DNA of 63,628 nt, taken from a virus. This document shows positions 1 to 7,778 of this stretch, one piece after another; position 1 is the stretch's first letter; each line of letters opens with the position of its first letter. The position numbers were made by a program, and so were the translations under genes. The notes below the pieces were generated by a model, which ran no database searches, was not told the origin of the DNA, and saw only the letters and a program-made list of their open reading frames with translations. The stretch is from IMG/VR virus record IMGVR_UViG_3300048554_000002, positions 1-63,628 of that record. One strand, given 5' to 3'.

Positions 1-135
1 GTTGGTTAGCGCATTGGTCATAACTATGGCTTGGCCTTCATCAAAACCAGCGTTCTCTTGCAAGAACTTATTCATGGTTTCGGACACGCCAGTGTATTTG
101 CTAATTATAGACGTAAATTGTGACGCGGAAACATC
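1..135. repeat. Overlap with the window end (circular closure), first copy
   Basis: Bases 1-135 are the same as 63494-63628 except at base 9 (G here, A at 63502). An open reading frame runs straight through the join in the same phase, so this is best read as the overlap of a circular or circularly permuted assembly rather than a true terminal repeat. The difference is synonymous (CTA against TTA, both Leu, on the minus strand). Confidence 0.93.
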
Positions 136-825
136 ACCACCTGTAATCTCAGCGGTAAGAGACGCGGTAATACTATCCTTAACGCCGTCTTGGAGTTTCT
201 CCCAACCACCTACAATGGGATTACCTTCAACGTCTATACCACCAGTAAAGTTTTCGTACTTAGCGTCTATTTTATCTGCTATTTGCCCGAGACTAGCGCC
301 AACTGCAGCGTTAAGACCTCCTGTAGCAAACGCCTGTAGTGGGTCTTGTCCGTATATAATTGCCGTAGTAGCGGATTGTGTACCACCTTTAATACCTGCT
401 TGGACAGCGGCTTCGACGGTAGAGTTTAACCCTGCGCTAGCTATTTTTGGGTTAACATATGTTGAACTAAATTCTCCAACTTTCCCAGTAGCATAAGAAA
501 TGGCTGCGGCCTTAACTACATCACCAAGATCGCCTCCGTTTGCGGCTACTGCAGCACCGTCAATAAGAGGGAGCGCCCATGCGTTACCCGTAGCAACTGC
601 GCCTATCTTAGCAATAGTAGTAATCGGGTCGTCTAGCGCAGCTTGAATAACATCCCCAACGCCACTTAGTACGGGTTCGACTATCTCGTCTACAACCCAA
701 TCAACAGCGTCACCAACAACGCCGACAACATCTTCGACAATATCTACAACACCACTAGCGACATCTTCGACAACATCCACCGCCGTGTTAACCACATCTT
801 CGACAAGTTCAACTACTGCTGACAT
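1..825 (-). CDS. N-terminal part of a 2,208-residue internal virion protein, continues across the circular join
   Basis: The frame opens with ATG at 825-823, one base after the stop of the upstream gene, and stays open to base 1. It then continues in phase from 63493 down to the stop at 57692, giving 2,208 residues. The apparent GTG start at 63580 (equal to base 87) is only the first start codon near the window edge. The N-terminus is rich in Val, Asp and Ala with a heptad-like VEDVV pattern (first 60 residues). Small-residue, membrane-like stretches follow (GAVATGNAW, AALGG-type segments). This composition fits proteins ejected with the DNA that form a conduit through the cell envelope. That role is inferred from size, operon position and composition, not from a recognised catalytic domain. 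Confidence 0.85.
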   Translation of the reverse strand, partial: MSAVVELVEDVVNTAVDVVEDVASGVVDIVEDVVGVVGDAVDWVVDEIVEPVLSGVGDVIQAALDDPITTIAKIGAVATGNAWALPLIDGAAVAANGGDLGDVVKAAAISYATGKVGEFSSTYVNPKIASAGLNSTVEAAVQAGIKGGTQSATTAIIYGQDPLQAFATGGLNAAVGASLGQIADKIDAKYENFTGGIDVEGNPIVGGWEKLQDGVKDSITASLTAEITGGDVSASQFTSIISKYTGVSETMNKFLQENAGFDEGQAIVMTNALTN

Positions 826-826
826 G

Positions 827-1294
827 CTACATTATCTCACTTAACGGTATCTTACCTAAAGTTACGTATGCTCGTGATCCACCTGTGGCCTTTCGACCTA
901 CAGCGATTTCACTATCACCTTTGTCGGTGTATCGTTTCCACGTCTTAAACGCACTATCATATACGTCTCCATCATAGTCAGAAACGTATCGTTTTATACC
1001 TTTCCGTTGCATATAGGTAAAATAACGCAACCCGTTGGCTATAAAGTTTTGCGCCGTGTCAAGATTAAACGCACGGCCCCACATCAAGTCTTCGTTTTTG
1101 CCTTTGCCCCTATGCCCAAGAAACACTGTGTTCCCTATCTGCACCATGTCGGAGTCTTCCATATTCATTTCTTCGACGATACTGACCATCGCTGCTTCGA
1201 CGCTAATGTTTTTCGGTCCAAGCTCCCCAACTACAGTGGAAATAATTGTAGGTGCGGGTAGTGGTTCGGTTTTACTATCTACAACAGTTAGCAC
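827..1294 (-). CDS. Conserved phage protein of unknown function next to the ketoacyl synthase
   Basis: The protein has 155 residues. The start is GTG at 1294; a GGAGG sits 6 bases upstream, inside the last codons of the ketoacyl synthase gene. The stop is 1 base before the ATG of the giant virion gene, so translation of the three genes is probably coupled. A first third rich in Val and Glu is followed by a compact region with the motifs FLGHRGKG, WGRAFN and YFTYMQRKGI. Its outline is reminiscent of small GNAT-like proteins that sit among internal virion genes of marine podoviruses, but I cannot point to an acetyl-CoA binding signature. An acyltransferase would make sense beside an acyl carrier protein; that is a guess from context. 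Confidence 0.8.
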   Translation of the reverse strand: MLTVVDSKTEPLPAPTIISTVVGELGPKNISVEAAMVSIVEEMNMEDSDMVQIGNTVFLGHRGKGKNEDLMWGRAFNLDTAQNFIANGLRYFTYMQRKGIKRYVSDYDGDVYDSAFKTWKRYTDKGDSEIAVGRKATGGSRAYVTLGKIPLSEIM

Positions 1295-1295
1295 C

Positions 1296-2408
1296 CTACA
1301 CCTCCGTAGAAAAAATTGCGGCTGAATAGATGTTACCCATGCCAGCGGCTAGACTAAGAAACGGCCCTCGTGGGGCTGGCGCATCGTAGGACAAAAACAC
1401 ATCGTCGTCTTCAGTCCTATTGAGGATTTGTGGTACAATACCGCATTCCATGTCATTTAGCAACAGTCCTGTCTCTAATAACCCACTAGCGCTTAACGTA
1501 TGCCCTATTCGTGGTTTGTATGACGTAGCTACAAACTCACTAAGACTACGTTGCAACGCGGCTTTCTCTGCTTTATTATTAGCATCAGTGCCAGTCCCGT
1601 GCGTCTTTACCACGTTAACATCTTCCTTACGTACCCCCGCTACATGTAAGGAACCTTCGATAGCCTTAGAGTAGCCTTCACCATCAGGACGCTGCCCAAG
1701 CGGATTTGTGTTGTTTTCTGCAGACGTATATGCACCTAAAAACTTGGCCATAGGTGTGGACATACCTACATGTTCTTTCTCAAACACCGCTAATGCGGCC
1801 CCCTGACCTACATGAAATCCTGTGTTAACAGTATCAAACGCGGATGGTTTACGATCAGGTTCTTCTGATAGCTGTATACTAGCCTTGGCATCCCCGAAAA
1901 ACTCTAGCGAAGGTATGCACACAGAATCCTCACCCGCCAAGACAATGACCCTATCAAACCCGTAATGCCAAAACAAATTCTGCATATCCATAAGCACTTT
2001 TAAACTAGAGGCGCAGGCACTAGCATCTGTAGAAACGTGGTCGTGTACGTGAAACATGCTGGCTATTCGCCCTGCGTATATGTTAGTGAGCGTTATAAAC
2101 GGTATCTTGGTCTTGTAGTGCAGTTCCGCATCAGTATTCCTATCATATCGCCCGCTTGTGCCCATCCAGCCTTGGCTACCTGCAGCAAACATAAATGCAG
2201 TCTTACCGCCAACAGGGTTACTCACAACGTAATCTATAGTTTTTTGTAGTATAACTTTGTCAAACGCTTTGTGTGGAGGGTAGAACAACCCTGACTTAGC
2301 GCGCCTAAAAGTATCTTTTACGATATGCACGCTTTGCGGAAATGCTATATCTTCGTAAGTAGTTTTTTCCGTAGTGCATAGTGTTTCACAATGGGTCATG
2401 TATATCAT
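1296..2408 (-). CDS. Beta-ketoacyl-ACP synthase (FabF-like condensing enzyme)
   Basis: This 370-residue protein has the complete condensing-enzyme signature. The nucleophile is Cys132 in DASACASS. The first histidine is His270 in KTHGTGTDANN, and the second is His303 in KPRIGHTLSASG with Lys298 ahead of it. The decarboxylation-loop motif FDTVNTGFHVGQGAA is also present. Enzymes of this thiolase-fold family condense an acyl group with malonyl-ACP in fatty acid or polyketide synthesis. Bacterial FabF is about 410 residues, so this copy is slightly short but lacks no catalytic residue. The start codon overlaps the stop of the acyl carrier protein gene (ATGA), which implies coupled production. 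No ketoreductase, dehydratase or acyltransferase of the pathway was seen, so it must rely on host enzymes or do one condensation or acyl-transfer step. It lies between tail and internal-virion genes. Confidence 0.93.
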   Translation of the reverse strand: MIYMTHCETLCTTEKTTYEDIAFPQSVHIVKDTFRRAKSGLFYPPHKAFDKVILQKTIDYVVSNPVGGKTAFMFAAGSQGWMGTSGRYDRNTDAELHYKTKIPFITLTNIYAGRIASMFHVHDHVSTDASACASSLKVLMDMQNLFWHYGFDRVIVLAGEDSVCIPSLEFFGDAKASIQLSEEPDRKPSAFDTVNTGFHVGQGAALAVFEKEHVGMSTPMAKFLGAYTSAENNTNPLGQRPDGEGYSKAIEGSLHVAGVRKEDVNVVKTHGTGTDANNKAEKAALQRSLSEFVATSYKPRIGHTLSASGLLETGLLLNDMECGIVPQILNRTEDDDVFLSYDAPAPRGPFLSLAAGMGNIYSAAIFSTEV

Positions 2409-2692
2409 ACAACGGACTCCATAGCTGCTTCAACAGAATCAAAATCCTGCTTTTTGTTCTCAAGCATGTAATCTCGTACGGCACGTAAAGACGTTACAGG
2501 TATATTAAAATCCTCCGTCTCTGGAAGTCCGTATATATCTGACAACATTACTAATGTAAGCGTCACGTCTAAGCTATCTAACCCAATGTCTTCTTCTTTT
2601 AGGGTTACATCTAATGATTTAGGTTTAGTGTATTTGTCTAAACGCGGTTTATTTTCGCGGACGCAAGCGTCGAACAGTTCTATAAAGTCCAT
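2405..2692 (-). CDS. Acyl carrier protein
   Basis: The protein is acidic and has 95 residues. The phosphopantetheine attachment motif is DIGLDSLD with Ser40. Before it is an amphipathic helix, and after it the LTLVMLSDIYG and VRDYMLE helices expected of a four-helix ACP. Typical bacterial ACPs have about 78 residues; the extra length is an acidic C-terminal tail. It would need a host phosphopantetheinyl transferase. Its gene overlaps the ketoacyl synthase gene by 4 bases, making the two a matched pair. The 40-base gap upstream holds a weak -10-like TACAAT and a small stem. Gene symbols such as acpP are not used because the phage protein is divergent. Confidence 0.93.
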   Translation of the reverse strand: MDFIELFDACVRENKPRLDKYTKPKSLDVTLKEEDIGLDSLDVTLTLVMLSDIYGLPETEDFNIPVTSLRAVRDYMLENKKQDFDSVEAAMESVV

Positions 2693-2732
2693 TTTGCACC
2701 TATCTGTTGAGGGTGCTTTTATTGTACAGCAT

Positions 2733-3356
2733 TTAGTTATTACTTACAAACTGAACTGCTACCACTGAAGAAGGAAGACCGGGATGCGGTGTAGTCGCCG
2801 CCTGTGTTTGTAGGGTAAGATCAGTATCATCTACAGCCCAATACATTTCTATATACTGGTCTGCGAGCAAATCTATAGAAAAATTCCAAAATACTGCTGT
2901 ATGGTCGTTACCTTTAATTGAATTTTTCTGTCCGCCGTACGGCACATCTGTACCGTTTTTGTTTATCCACGTCCACAATATCGCAGTGGCCGAGTTATCT
3001 TTCTTAACCTGCATTGTCACTTGAAAGTTGTATATGCCATCAGCCGTTACTGTTATTCTAGTTTTGTTAGTTCCTTCTATAGATACACTATTCCATAGGT
3101 AGCTATTTTCAAACTCAACCGGATACCCTGTATTAGGTGCCGTTGCGGTCTGATTTGTAGTGCTGTAAAATAACCCGCGTGGTAGGTATAAGAATTTACC
3201 ACCATCATCAGAATCTAACAACGTATTTACCACGTTAAGAAACCTATTGAAGAACAAACGTAGCACGTTGCTATTCTGGTCCATGTATGGACGTTCATAA
3301 CCTTCAGGCGCTAAAGGAAGCGCGGGTGTAGCTACCTTATCTATTTCGTTAGGCAT
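2733..3356 (-). CDS. Virion protein with a C-terminal C1q/TNF-like beta-sandwich
   Basis: The protein has 207 residues. The N-terminal part (to about residue 60) has a short segment with NVLRLFFNRFLNVVN, probably a helix for attachment or trimerisation. From about residue 90 a beta-rich domain reads ITVTADGIYNFQVTMQV and later DQYIEMYWAVDD, the pattern of a jelly-roll C1q/TNF-like domain found in phage fibres and spikes. The start overlaps the stop of the preceding 615-residue tail protein by one base. A receptor-binding or tail-tip role is inferred from fold and position. Confidence 0.8.
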   Translation of the reverse strand: MPNEIDKVATPALPLAPEGYERPYMDQNSNVLRLFFNRFLNVVNTLLDSDDGGKFLYLPRGLFYSTTNQTATAPNTGYPVEFENSYLWNSVSIEGTNKTRITVTADGIYNFQVTMQVKKDNSATAILWTWINKNGTDVPYGGQKNSIKGNDHTAVFWNFSIDLLADQYIEMYWAVDDTDLTLQTQAATTPHPGLPSSVVAVQFVSNN

Positions 3357-5203
3357 TACCGCCTCCCGTCAGGGCGCATGTCAATCCTCGGTGCGCCGAG
3401 CTGCCATGTAACACCTTCTCCTGTGGACTCAACTTTCATAGCAAGCTGCCTACCACGCACGCGGGTATATATCTGCCCCGTATACGCCTCTACAGGAAGC
3501 ACAGCCGTACGGGTTATCGTACGTGAGTTACTACCACCTTCCGACAGAGGATCATTATAGCCAGACCCAGAATTGGCAAGTGGTAGTAACGTCATCGTCG
3601 CACTGGGGGAACCTGTTGTAGACCCATCAAACCGTATGTCAGGCAATATGCGCCATATAAACGCAAACTGATGGCCGTCTTCTAAGTCAAACTCTGCAGA
3701 AGCAACAAACGCGTGTATGGCTGCGGTGGTAGCTGTCTCGTTGTCATCTACACCTTCCTCGTGGTTTACGAGGTTATATGAGTATGTAGCTGCAAGCGGG
3801 TTACCCCGTAGACCGGAATCAAGCCATGCAGTGCGGGCCATTGTGCCATAGTACCAAATATCTTCTAGGTAGTTGTACACCACATAACGATCTATATTTG
3901 TCTGATCGGTAGAACAATAGAACCACCACACTTCGTGATACGACTCGTTAGTCCCTGCAAATACTTGGTCGTATTGTTGCTCGTTGAAGTCACCAAAGAC
4001 AAACTTACGCAGGTCACAGCGCAGGGGTTGAGTACGCCCGTCATACTTGTAGAACTTATCTTTACCCATCCAGTAGGCTACGCCATTAGCATAGGCTACA
4101 CAGTTTTGTGATGCTGTAGATATGTTTTCACCAACAAGCTGCGCAGACCACACTACAGGAGCGCCCACATATTGTAGCGAATAGAGAGCCGCGTCAGTCC
4201 AGACCAGCACCTCCTGTCTAGCTTGTTTAGAGGCTATAATCTCGGTGCCACGAGATAACGTAAGGAACCCTGCTTGTGATGTAACCGATGGTGTCCAATC
4301 TACTACACTACCTTGATCCGACCATCGCACCAACATAGGGTTGACTGTGGAACTACCAAACTCATTTGTACCGAACGCAAACACAAAACGATTGATGTCG
4401 GATACTTCTAAAATACGTTGGCTTGTGGGTACGTTGCTTGCGCCACCAAGGGTTGATAGCTCTACACCGCGGGATGTTAGTCCGCTAGTTGCATCCCAAT
4501 AATATATCGGCCCCCCACGAGGCCCAAAAACAAGGTCTTCGCCAAAATTAGACTGGCTCCAAAGCCTGATTGCATCTGTAGATGTGTCACCTACACCCCA
4601 CGTACCAGAACCCCAAGAAGAAGCGCCCCAACCTGTAAGGGGGATTGCAAACGCGGGACCAATGTTGATCTGATACGCCGCCGTAACCGTACCACCACCT
4701 GTTGCAGTAGAGGAAGCTGCAGAACCCGCATCTATTGTGTATTCGTTGGTAGTGGTAGTAAGAGTTATCTGATACTCACCGTTTAGAGTAAGCCCACCCA
4801 CGGCGCTAGCACCACTATAGGTAACAAAATCTCCGTCTGTATAGCCGCCATTCGCATCGGTAACCGTAACAATAGGAGAACCTGAAGTTGTTGCGAACGG
4901 GTTTGTGAGCGTCACTGTAGCACGTAATGGGGTGATGTCGTTATACGCTCCACCGTTCTCAATGTAGTATTTTAGGTTGGTGCCGACGGCAATAAGGTTC
5001 TGACTACCTAGTGTTACCCAATTCCATAATGACCTACACACACCTTGAAACGTGGTAGCAGATATACGTTGCCAACCACCTATCTTCTCAGGTGTACCCT
5101 GCCGAAAGCGTATCTTGTCGCACTCGTACCAGCCACCTTCGCTTGTGTAGCGTGTGTTTTCGCGGTTCACACCAGACTTTAAAAGTAGCTTCTTTAGGGG
5201 CAT
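3356..5203 (-). CDS. Phage stabilisation-type tail protein (P22 gp10-like)
   Basis: The protein has 615 residues and begins MPLKKLLLKSGVNRENTRY, followed by GGWYECDKIRFRQGTPEKIGGW. I recognise this as the usual start of podoviral tail or stabilisation proteins that close the portal channel. Regularly spaced WGSGTWGVGD, VLVWTDAALYSLQY and VWWFYCSTDQ segments suggest a beta-propeller. A Gly/Thr-rich insert lies at about residues 95-170 (TNPFATTSGSPIVTVTDANG). It follows the endolysin gene with an 8-base gap and overlaps the next tail gene by one base. Confidence 0.83.
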   Translation of the reverse strand: MPLKKLLLKSGVNRENTRYTSEGGWYECDKIRFRQGTPEKIGGWQRISATTFQGVCRSLWNWVTLGSQNLIAVGTNLKYYIENGGAYNDITPLRATVTLTNPFATTSGSPIVTVTDANGGYTDGDFVTYSGASAVGGLTLNGEYQITLTTTTNEYTIDAGSAASSTATGGGTVTAAYQINIGPAFAIPLTGWGASSWGSGTWGVGDTSTDAIRLWSQSNFGEDLVFGPRGGPIYYWDATSGLTSRGVELSTLGGASNVPTSQRILEVSDINRFVFAFGTNEFGSSTVNPMLVRWSDQGSVVDWTPSVTSQAGFLTLSRGTEIIASKQARQEVLVWTDAALYSLQYVGAPVVWSAQLVGENISTASQNCVAYANGVAYWMGKDKFYKYDGRTQPLRCDLRKFVFGDFNEQQYDQVFAGTNESYHEVWWFYCSTDQTNIDRYVVYNYLEDIWYYGTMARTAWLDSGLRGNPLAATYSYNLVNHEEGVDDNETATTAAIHAFVASAEFDLEDGHQFAFIWRILPDIRFDGSTTGSPSATMTLLPLANSGSGYNDPLSEGGSNSRTITRTAVLPVEAYTGQIYTRVRGRQLAMKVESTGEGVTWQLGAPRIDMRPDGRR

Positions 5204-5211
5204 GTTACACC

Positions 5212-5688
5212 TTAATCTATAAGTTCAAAATGAGGGCCGTCAATAAATGGCCTACGCCCCTGCGATCTACGAAGGTCAACATACGCGTTCATAGCGTCTT
5301 CCATTGTGCCGTTCCATTTACGAATGTCCATAGGGTATGGCATTTCAGGTGTACCCCATGCAGCGCCCCAACAAATAGAAACACCTACCACTTCTGCGGC
5401 TTCTTTGATCGCATCGGCAAGATCATCGTATAAATTCAGTTCCCACGATGCACGCCCATTAACATAGGCCATAATATCAAAAGCCTTACCCTCAAGGTGT
5501 TTTGACTTCATGGTTTGACTAGCGCCTTTAGCGACCAACTCTTTTTGTTGTTCCAAGGTTCTCATCCCTTGCACAACACCGAAATCAGTTTTTGTTAGGG
5601 TTATGGCATGTTTCACAACAGCCTGTAGCCGTTCGTCAATACCCTCAAGCCTATCAAGGCTACGTCTACTTAACTTAAACTCGCTCAT
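5212..5688 (-). CDS. Endolysin, M15-family peptidase (VanY / L-Ala-D-Glu type)
   Basis: The protein has 158 residues. The zinc-peptidase motif SKHLEGKAFD supplies His64 and Asp71, and GPHFEL supplies His153, as in D-Ala-D-Ala and L-Ala-D-Glu endopeptidases that cut peptidoglycan stems. I chose the ATG at 5688 (MSEFKLSRRS) because an AGAGGAA lies just upstream; the open frame extends back to 5796 but that part overlaps the holin gene and has no ribosome site. No signal peptide is visible, so release through the holin encoded just upstream is expected. Confidence 0.93.
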   Translation of the reverse strand: MSEFKLSRRSLDRLEGIDERLQAVVKHAITLTKTDFGVVQGMRTLEQQKELVAKGASQTMKSKHLEGKAFDIMAYVNGRASWELNLYDDLADAIKEAAEVVGVSICWGAAWGTPEMPYPMDIRKWNGTMEDAMNAYVDLRRSQGRRPFIDGPHFELID

Positions 5689-5689
5689 G

Positions 5690-6073
5690 TTACTTCCTCT
5701 TAAAAAATGCCTGTGCCCCGCGCACACCGAAACTGGCTGAAATTGCAATTCCAAGGCTGTAAAAATACCAGTCTGGCGCTTTGTTGAGTTGTTCAAAGCC
5801 TCGGTCTACCCAACCTTCTGCGCCCGGAATCCAGCATAAAATCAATGGGATAGACAAGATAATTACGAACCACTCATCCTTCCAGCTAGACTTGGCACCT
5901 TCTGCCATGATGCGTTCCCAGTCTGCGACTGAGGTTTCCTTGGACAGCATAATCTTGGCTTTGGCTTCTGCTTCTGTGAGTTTTAACTTGGCATCCGCGG
6001 CTTGTTTGTCAGCTTTACCCTGCAGCCAAGAAGAGGCTAGATTACCTAGTGGTCCTATTAGCGCCTGTATCAT
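5690..6073 (-). CDS. Holin of the GTA 3TM type
   Basis: The protein has 127 residues. A hydrophobic N-terminus and an Ala/Lys-rich helical linker are followed by SWKDEWFVIILSIPLILCWIP and a last segment YSLGIAISASFGVRGAQ. This two-to-three membrane-span layout with the WKDEW motif is that of the holin family first seen in gene transfer agents. It lies directly before the endolysin gene, and its start overlaps the preceding small membrane protein gene (ATGA). Confidence 0.87.
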   Translation of the reverse strand: MIQALIGPLGNLASSWLQGKADKQAADAKLKLTEAEAKAKIMLSKETSVADWERIMAEGAKSSWKDEWFVIILSIPLILCWIPGAEGWVDRGFEQLNKAPDWYFYSLGIAISASFGVRGAQAFFKRK

Positions 6074-6270
6074 TTCTCAGACCCCAACCACACGGCTATC
6101 GTTCCCGTCATAGCCCCACTAACCACTGAAATCATTGCGGATTGCTGCGTTGACAAGTCATCCAAACTCATTCCCCACTCAATCACACGGATATACATAA
6201 TCGTCATAACAACCATCATAAAACGTGGCATGAGCTTGTATTGCAGAATCTTTTCAAAGGTATTTGCCAT
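6070..6270 (-). CDS. Small two-span membrane protein, lysis cassette
   Basis: The protein has 66 residues and two hydrophobic stretches, MPRFMMVVMTIMYIRVIEWG and AMISVVSGAMTGTIAVWLG, separated by a short polar turn. Such proteins occur next to phage holins and may act as a second holin or antiholin. The function is inferred from topology and position only. Confidence 0.78.
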   Translation of the reverse strand: MANTFEKILQYKLMPRFMMVVMTIMYIRVIEWGMSLDDLSTQQSAMISVVSGAMTGTIAVWLGSEK

Positions 6271-6271
6271 G

Positions 6272-6526
6272 TTACACCTCTATGTTTAACTTCGTTCCTT
6301 GCGGCCTGTCCGCATTGGTCTTGCGTCCGAACCTATCATAGCTTTCTGATAATTCCAACTGTTGCTTTCTTAGGGCTTCTAGGTGTTGGTGGTTATTCCT
6401 GTGGTTCTTTTCCACCCGCTGTTCTGTGAGGTGGTTTTCTATGCGTTCGCGTGCACGCGTTTGTTCGTGGATGTGACTTCCCACATCGAACGGCATGTTA
6501 CCTACACCTGTAAGTCCGTCAGCCAC
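6272..6526 (-). CDS. Hypothetical helical protein
   Basis: The protein has 84 residues and is polar, rich in His, Glu, Arg and Gln, and probably one long helix (HIHEQTRARERIENHLTEQR). I do not recognise the family. The GTG at 6526 is preferred because an AGGGG lies 5 bases upstream; a GTG at 6532 falls inside that ribosome site. The first codons overlap the end of the 40-residue gene upstream by 8 bases. Confidence 0.65.
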   Translation of the reverse strand: MADGLTGVGNMPFDVGSHIHEQTRARERIENHLTEQRVEKNHRNNHQHLEALRKQQLELSESYDRFGRKTNADRPQGTKLNIEV

Positions 6527-6641
6527 AGCCACCCCTTTCTATAACCCATTCTGCTATTTTACGATGATGTGTTATAATCACAATCTTGCCTCGCTCGTCG
6601 TACACTATCCACCGCAATCTACCTACTTGCACCAGCCGCAT
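6519..6641 (-). CDS. Small protein, 40 residues
   Basis: This short frame begins ATG at 6641-6639, directly after the TAA of the upstream gene, and ends at 6519. The product begins MRLVQVGRLRWIVYDERGK and continues with IVIITHHRKIAEWVIERG, a compact beta-then-helix pattern typical of tiny conserved phage proteins. It fills what would otherwise be a 110-base gap in a tightly packed operon. Function is unknown. Confidence 0.65.
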   Translation of the reverse strand: MRLVQVGRLRWIVYDERGKIVIITHHRKIAEWVIERGGCG

Positions 6642-7115
6642 TTACCATCTGCCTTGGTCCTTACCGATCAACCAAACAGCAAAGCTCATAACAGTAACGC
6701 CAACTGCAGCGGCCAGCAAACCAACAACCCACTCAATAATTTTACGTTTTAGTTCTTCTTTGCGATACAGTTCCTCTTTGCGCTGTTTGCGCATCTGTGC
6801 CTCAATATACAGCACCTCCTCCCACGCGGATGGACCATAATGGAACGATATAAAATTTTTGATTTCGGTACGCATTTGCTCCATCTTCTTCTTTTGGGCA
6901 AATATCTGTATCGCGGTTTCGTTATCGGAACCTTTGAAACTGTACCATGGTGGGTTTTGTGCCCTGTCTTCTGCGTAGGAAAAATCACTAAACGCCTTAC
7001 CCCATTGGGAAAGTTGACCAGACATATCTTGGATATCGCGGCCTACGGCAATGCCTTTCTTGATGGCATTAAAAGCGCTCGTCGCCATACCTACTGCTGT
7101 AATTGGATCAATCAT
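6642..7115 (-). CDS. Hypothetical protein with a C-terminal membrane span
   Basis: The protein has 157 residues. It has a soluble helical region (about 1-120; ITAVGMATSAFNAIKKG at the start, then a basic stretch MRKQRKEELYRKEELKRK). A single hydrophobic span follows near the end (VVGLLAAAVGVTVMSFAVWLI). The start overlaps the stop of the preceding 57-residue gene (ATGA). The place in the lysis block and the tail anchor suggest an envelope role, possibly spanin-like, but there is no lipobox partner that proves it. Confidence 0.78.
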   Translation of the reverse strand: MIDPITAVGMATSAFNAIKKGIAVGRDIQDMSGQLSQWGKAFSDFSYAEDRAQNPPWYSFKGSDNETAIQIFAQKKKMEQMRTEIKNFISFHYGPSAWEEVLYIEAQMRKQRKEELYRKEELKRKIIEWVVGLLAAAVGVTVMSFAVWLIGKDQGRW

Positions 7116-7285
7116 GTTTCACGAAACCTCACCGGACACTGGTAATCAGGATCAACTCGGTAAATCCTGTCATAATAGCTATAGGGTCGCGTGCCACAGT
7201 CATACCAGCAGGCTTTGTAGAACCAACTGCCGTAGCCGTTTATGAACACATGCCCGTACCCTATGAATACGAGCGTGCAAAGCAT
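7112..7285 (-). CDS. Small Cys- and Tyr-rich protein, 57 residues
   Basis: The frame opens at ATG 7285, one base after the TAA of the upstream gene, and ends with TGA overlapping the next ATG. The product starts MLCTLVFIGYGHVFING, then has a WFYKACWYDCG segment and ends in YQCPVRFRET, with four cysteines in all. The hydrophobic start and paired cysteines suggest an exported, disulphide-bonded peptide. It is below common length cut-offs and easily missed. Function is unknown. Confidence 0.72.
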   Translation of the reverse strand: MLCTLVFIGYGHVFINGYGSWFYKACWYDCGTRPYSYYDRIYRVDPDYQCPVRFRET

Positions 7286-7286
7286 G

Positions 7287-7520
7287 TTACCGCTCCATTA
7301 AGCGGTCTATTTTTTCTTCAAGGCGGTCAAACCGTGCAACGATCTGATTCATAGTTGAAGCACCGTCTAGTTTATTGACGTATTCTTTCGCCATCTCTTC
7401 CCTTGTTTTGTTCAAGAGAATTTGAACGCGCCCAAGTTCGGCGTGTTGAGCTTTTAACCACCAACCAATACCGCCTATTGAAGCAGCTAATCCTACATTT
7501 ATGAGCGCGTTCATTTCCAT
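7287..7520 (-). CDS. Membrane-anchored coiled-coil protein
   Basis: The protein has 77 residues. An N-terminal hydrophobic span (INVGLAASIGGIGWWLKA) is followed by a heptad-repeat helix ending FDRLEEKIDRLMER. This layout is common for small phage proteins beside the lysis genes. The start overlaps the stop of the gene upstream by one base (TAATG). Confidence 0.75.
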   Translation of the reverse strand: MEMNALINVGLAASIGGIGWWLKAQHAELGRVQILLNKTREEMAKEYVNKLDGASTMNQIVARFDRLEEKIDRLMER

Positions 7521-7753
7521 TATTGTGCCGCTACCTCTTGAGCTTCTTCTGGTGTATCTTCCAAAGCCCCTTTGAGCATATCAATGAAGAACTTACGACC
7601 ACCTTCTAGCTGGGTCATGTTAAACCGTGTTGATTGTAGCTTGCGATCCAAGTCTGCAACGTGGTTTACCATTTCCTGCTGTTCGGCAGTCATGTCTTCG
7701 AATGTGTATTCTTTATCGTCGATCACGATAGGCGTTGTTTTTTTCTCAGCCAT
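7520..7753 (-). CDS. Small acidic protein (DUF6447-like)
   Basis: The protein has 77 residues. The start PIVIDDKEYTFEDMTAEQQEMVNHV is a short beta hairpin then helix, followed by a second helix, a pattern I associate with the DUF6447 family of marine phages. It sits directly behind the tail-fibre genes. Function is unknown. Confidence 0.72.
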   Translation of the reverse strand: MAEKKTTPIVIDDKEYTFEDMTAEQQEMVNHVADLDRKLQSTRFNMTQLEGGRKFFIDMLKGALEDTPEEAQEVAAQ

Positions 7754-7778
7754 TTTGATCTCCTTTTCTAAGGTTAAG

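Noticed and set aside
1-135. True direct terminal repeat of a linear genome
   Set aside because: The repeat lies within one continuous gene and its two copies differ at a synonymous site, which fits an assembly overlap better.
2-496. Long plus-strand open frame at the window start
   Set aside because: It is antisense to the N-terminal part of the giant virion gene, which is continuous across the circular join.
6559-6578. TGTG-TTATAAT-CACA, a CRP-like or promoter-like palindrome
   Set aside because: It falls inside the small gene at 6519-6641; the spacing does not match a CRP site and no -35 box is nearby.
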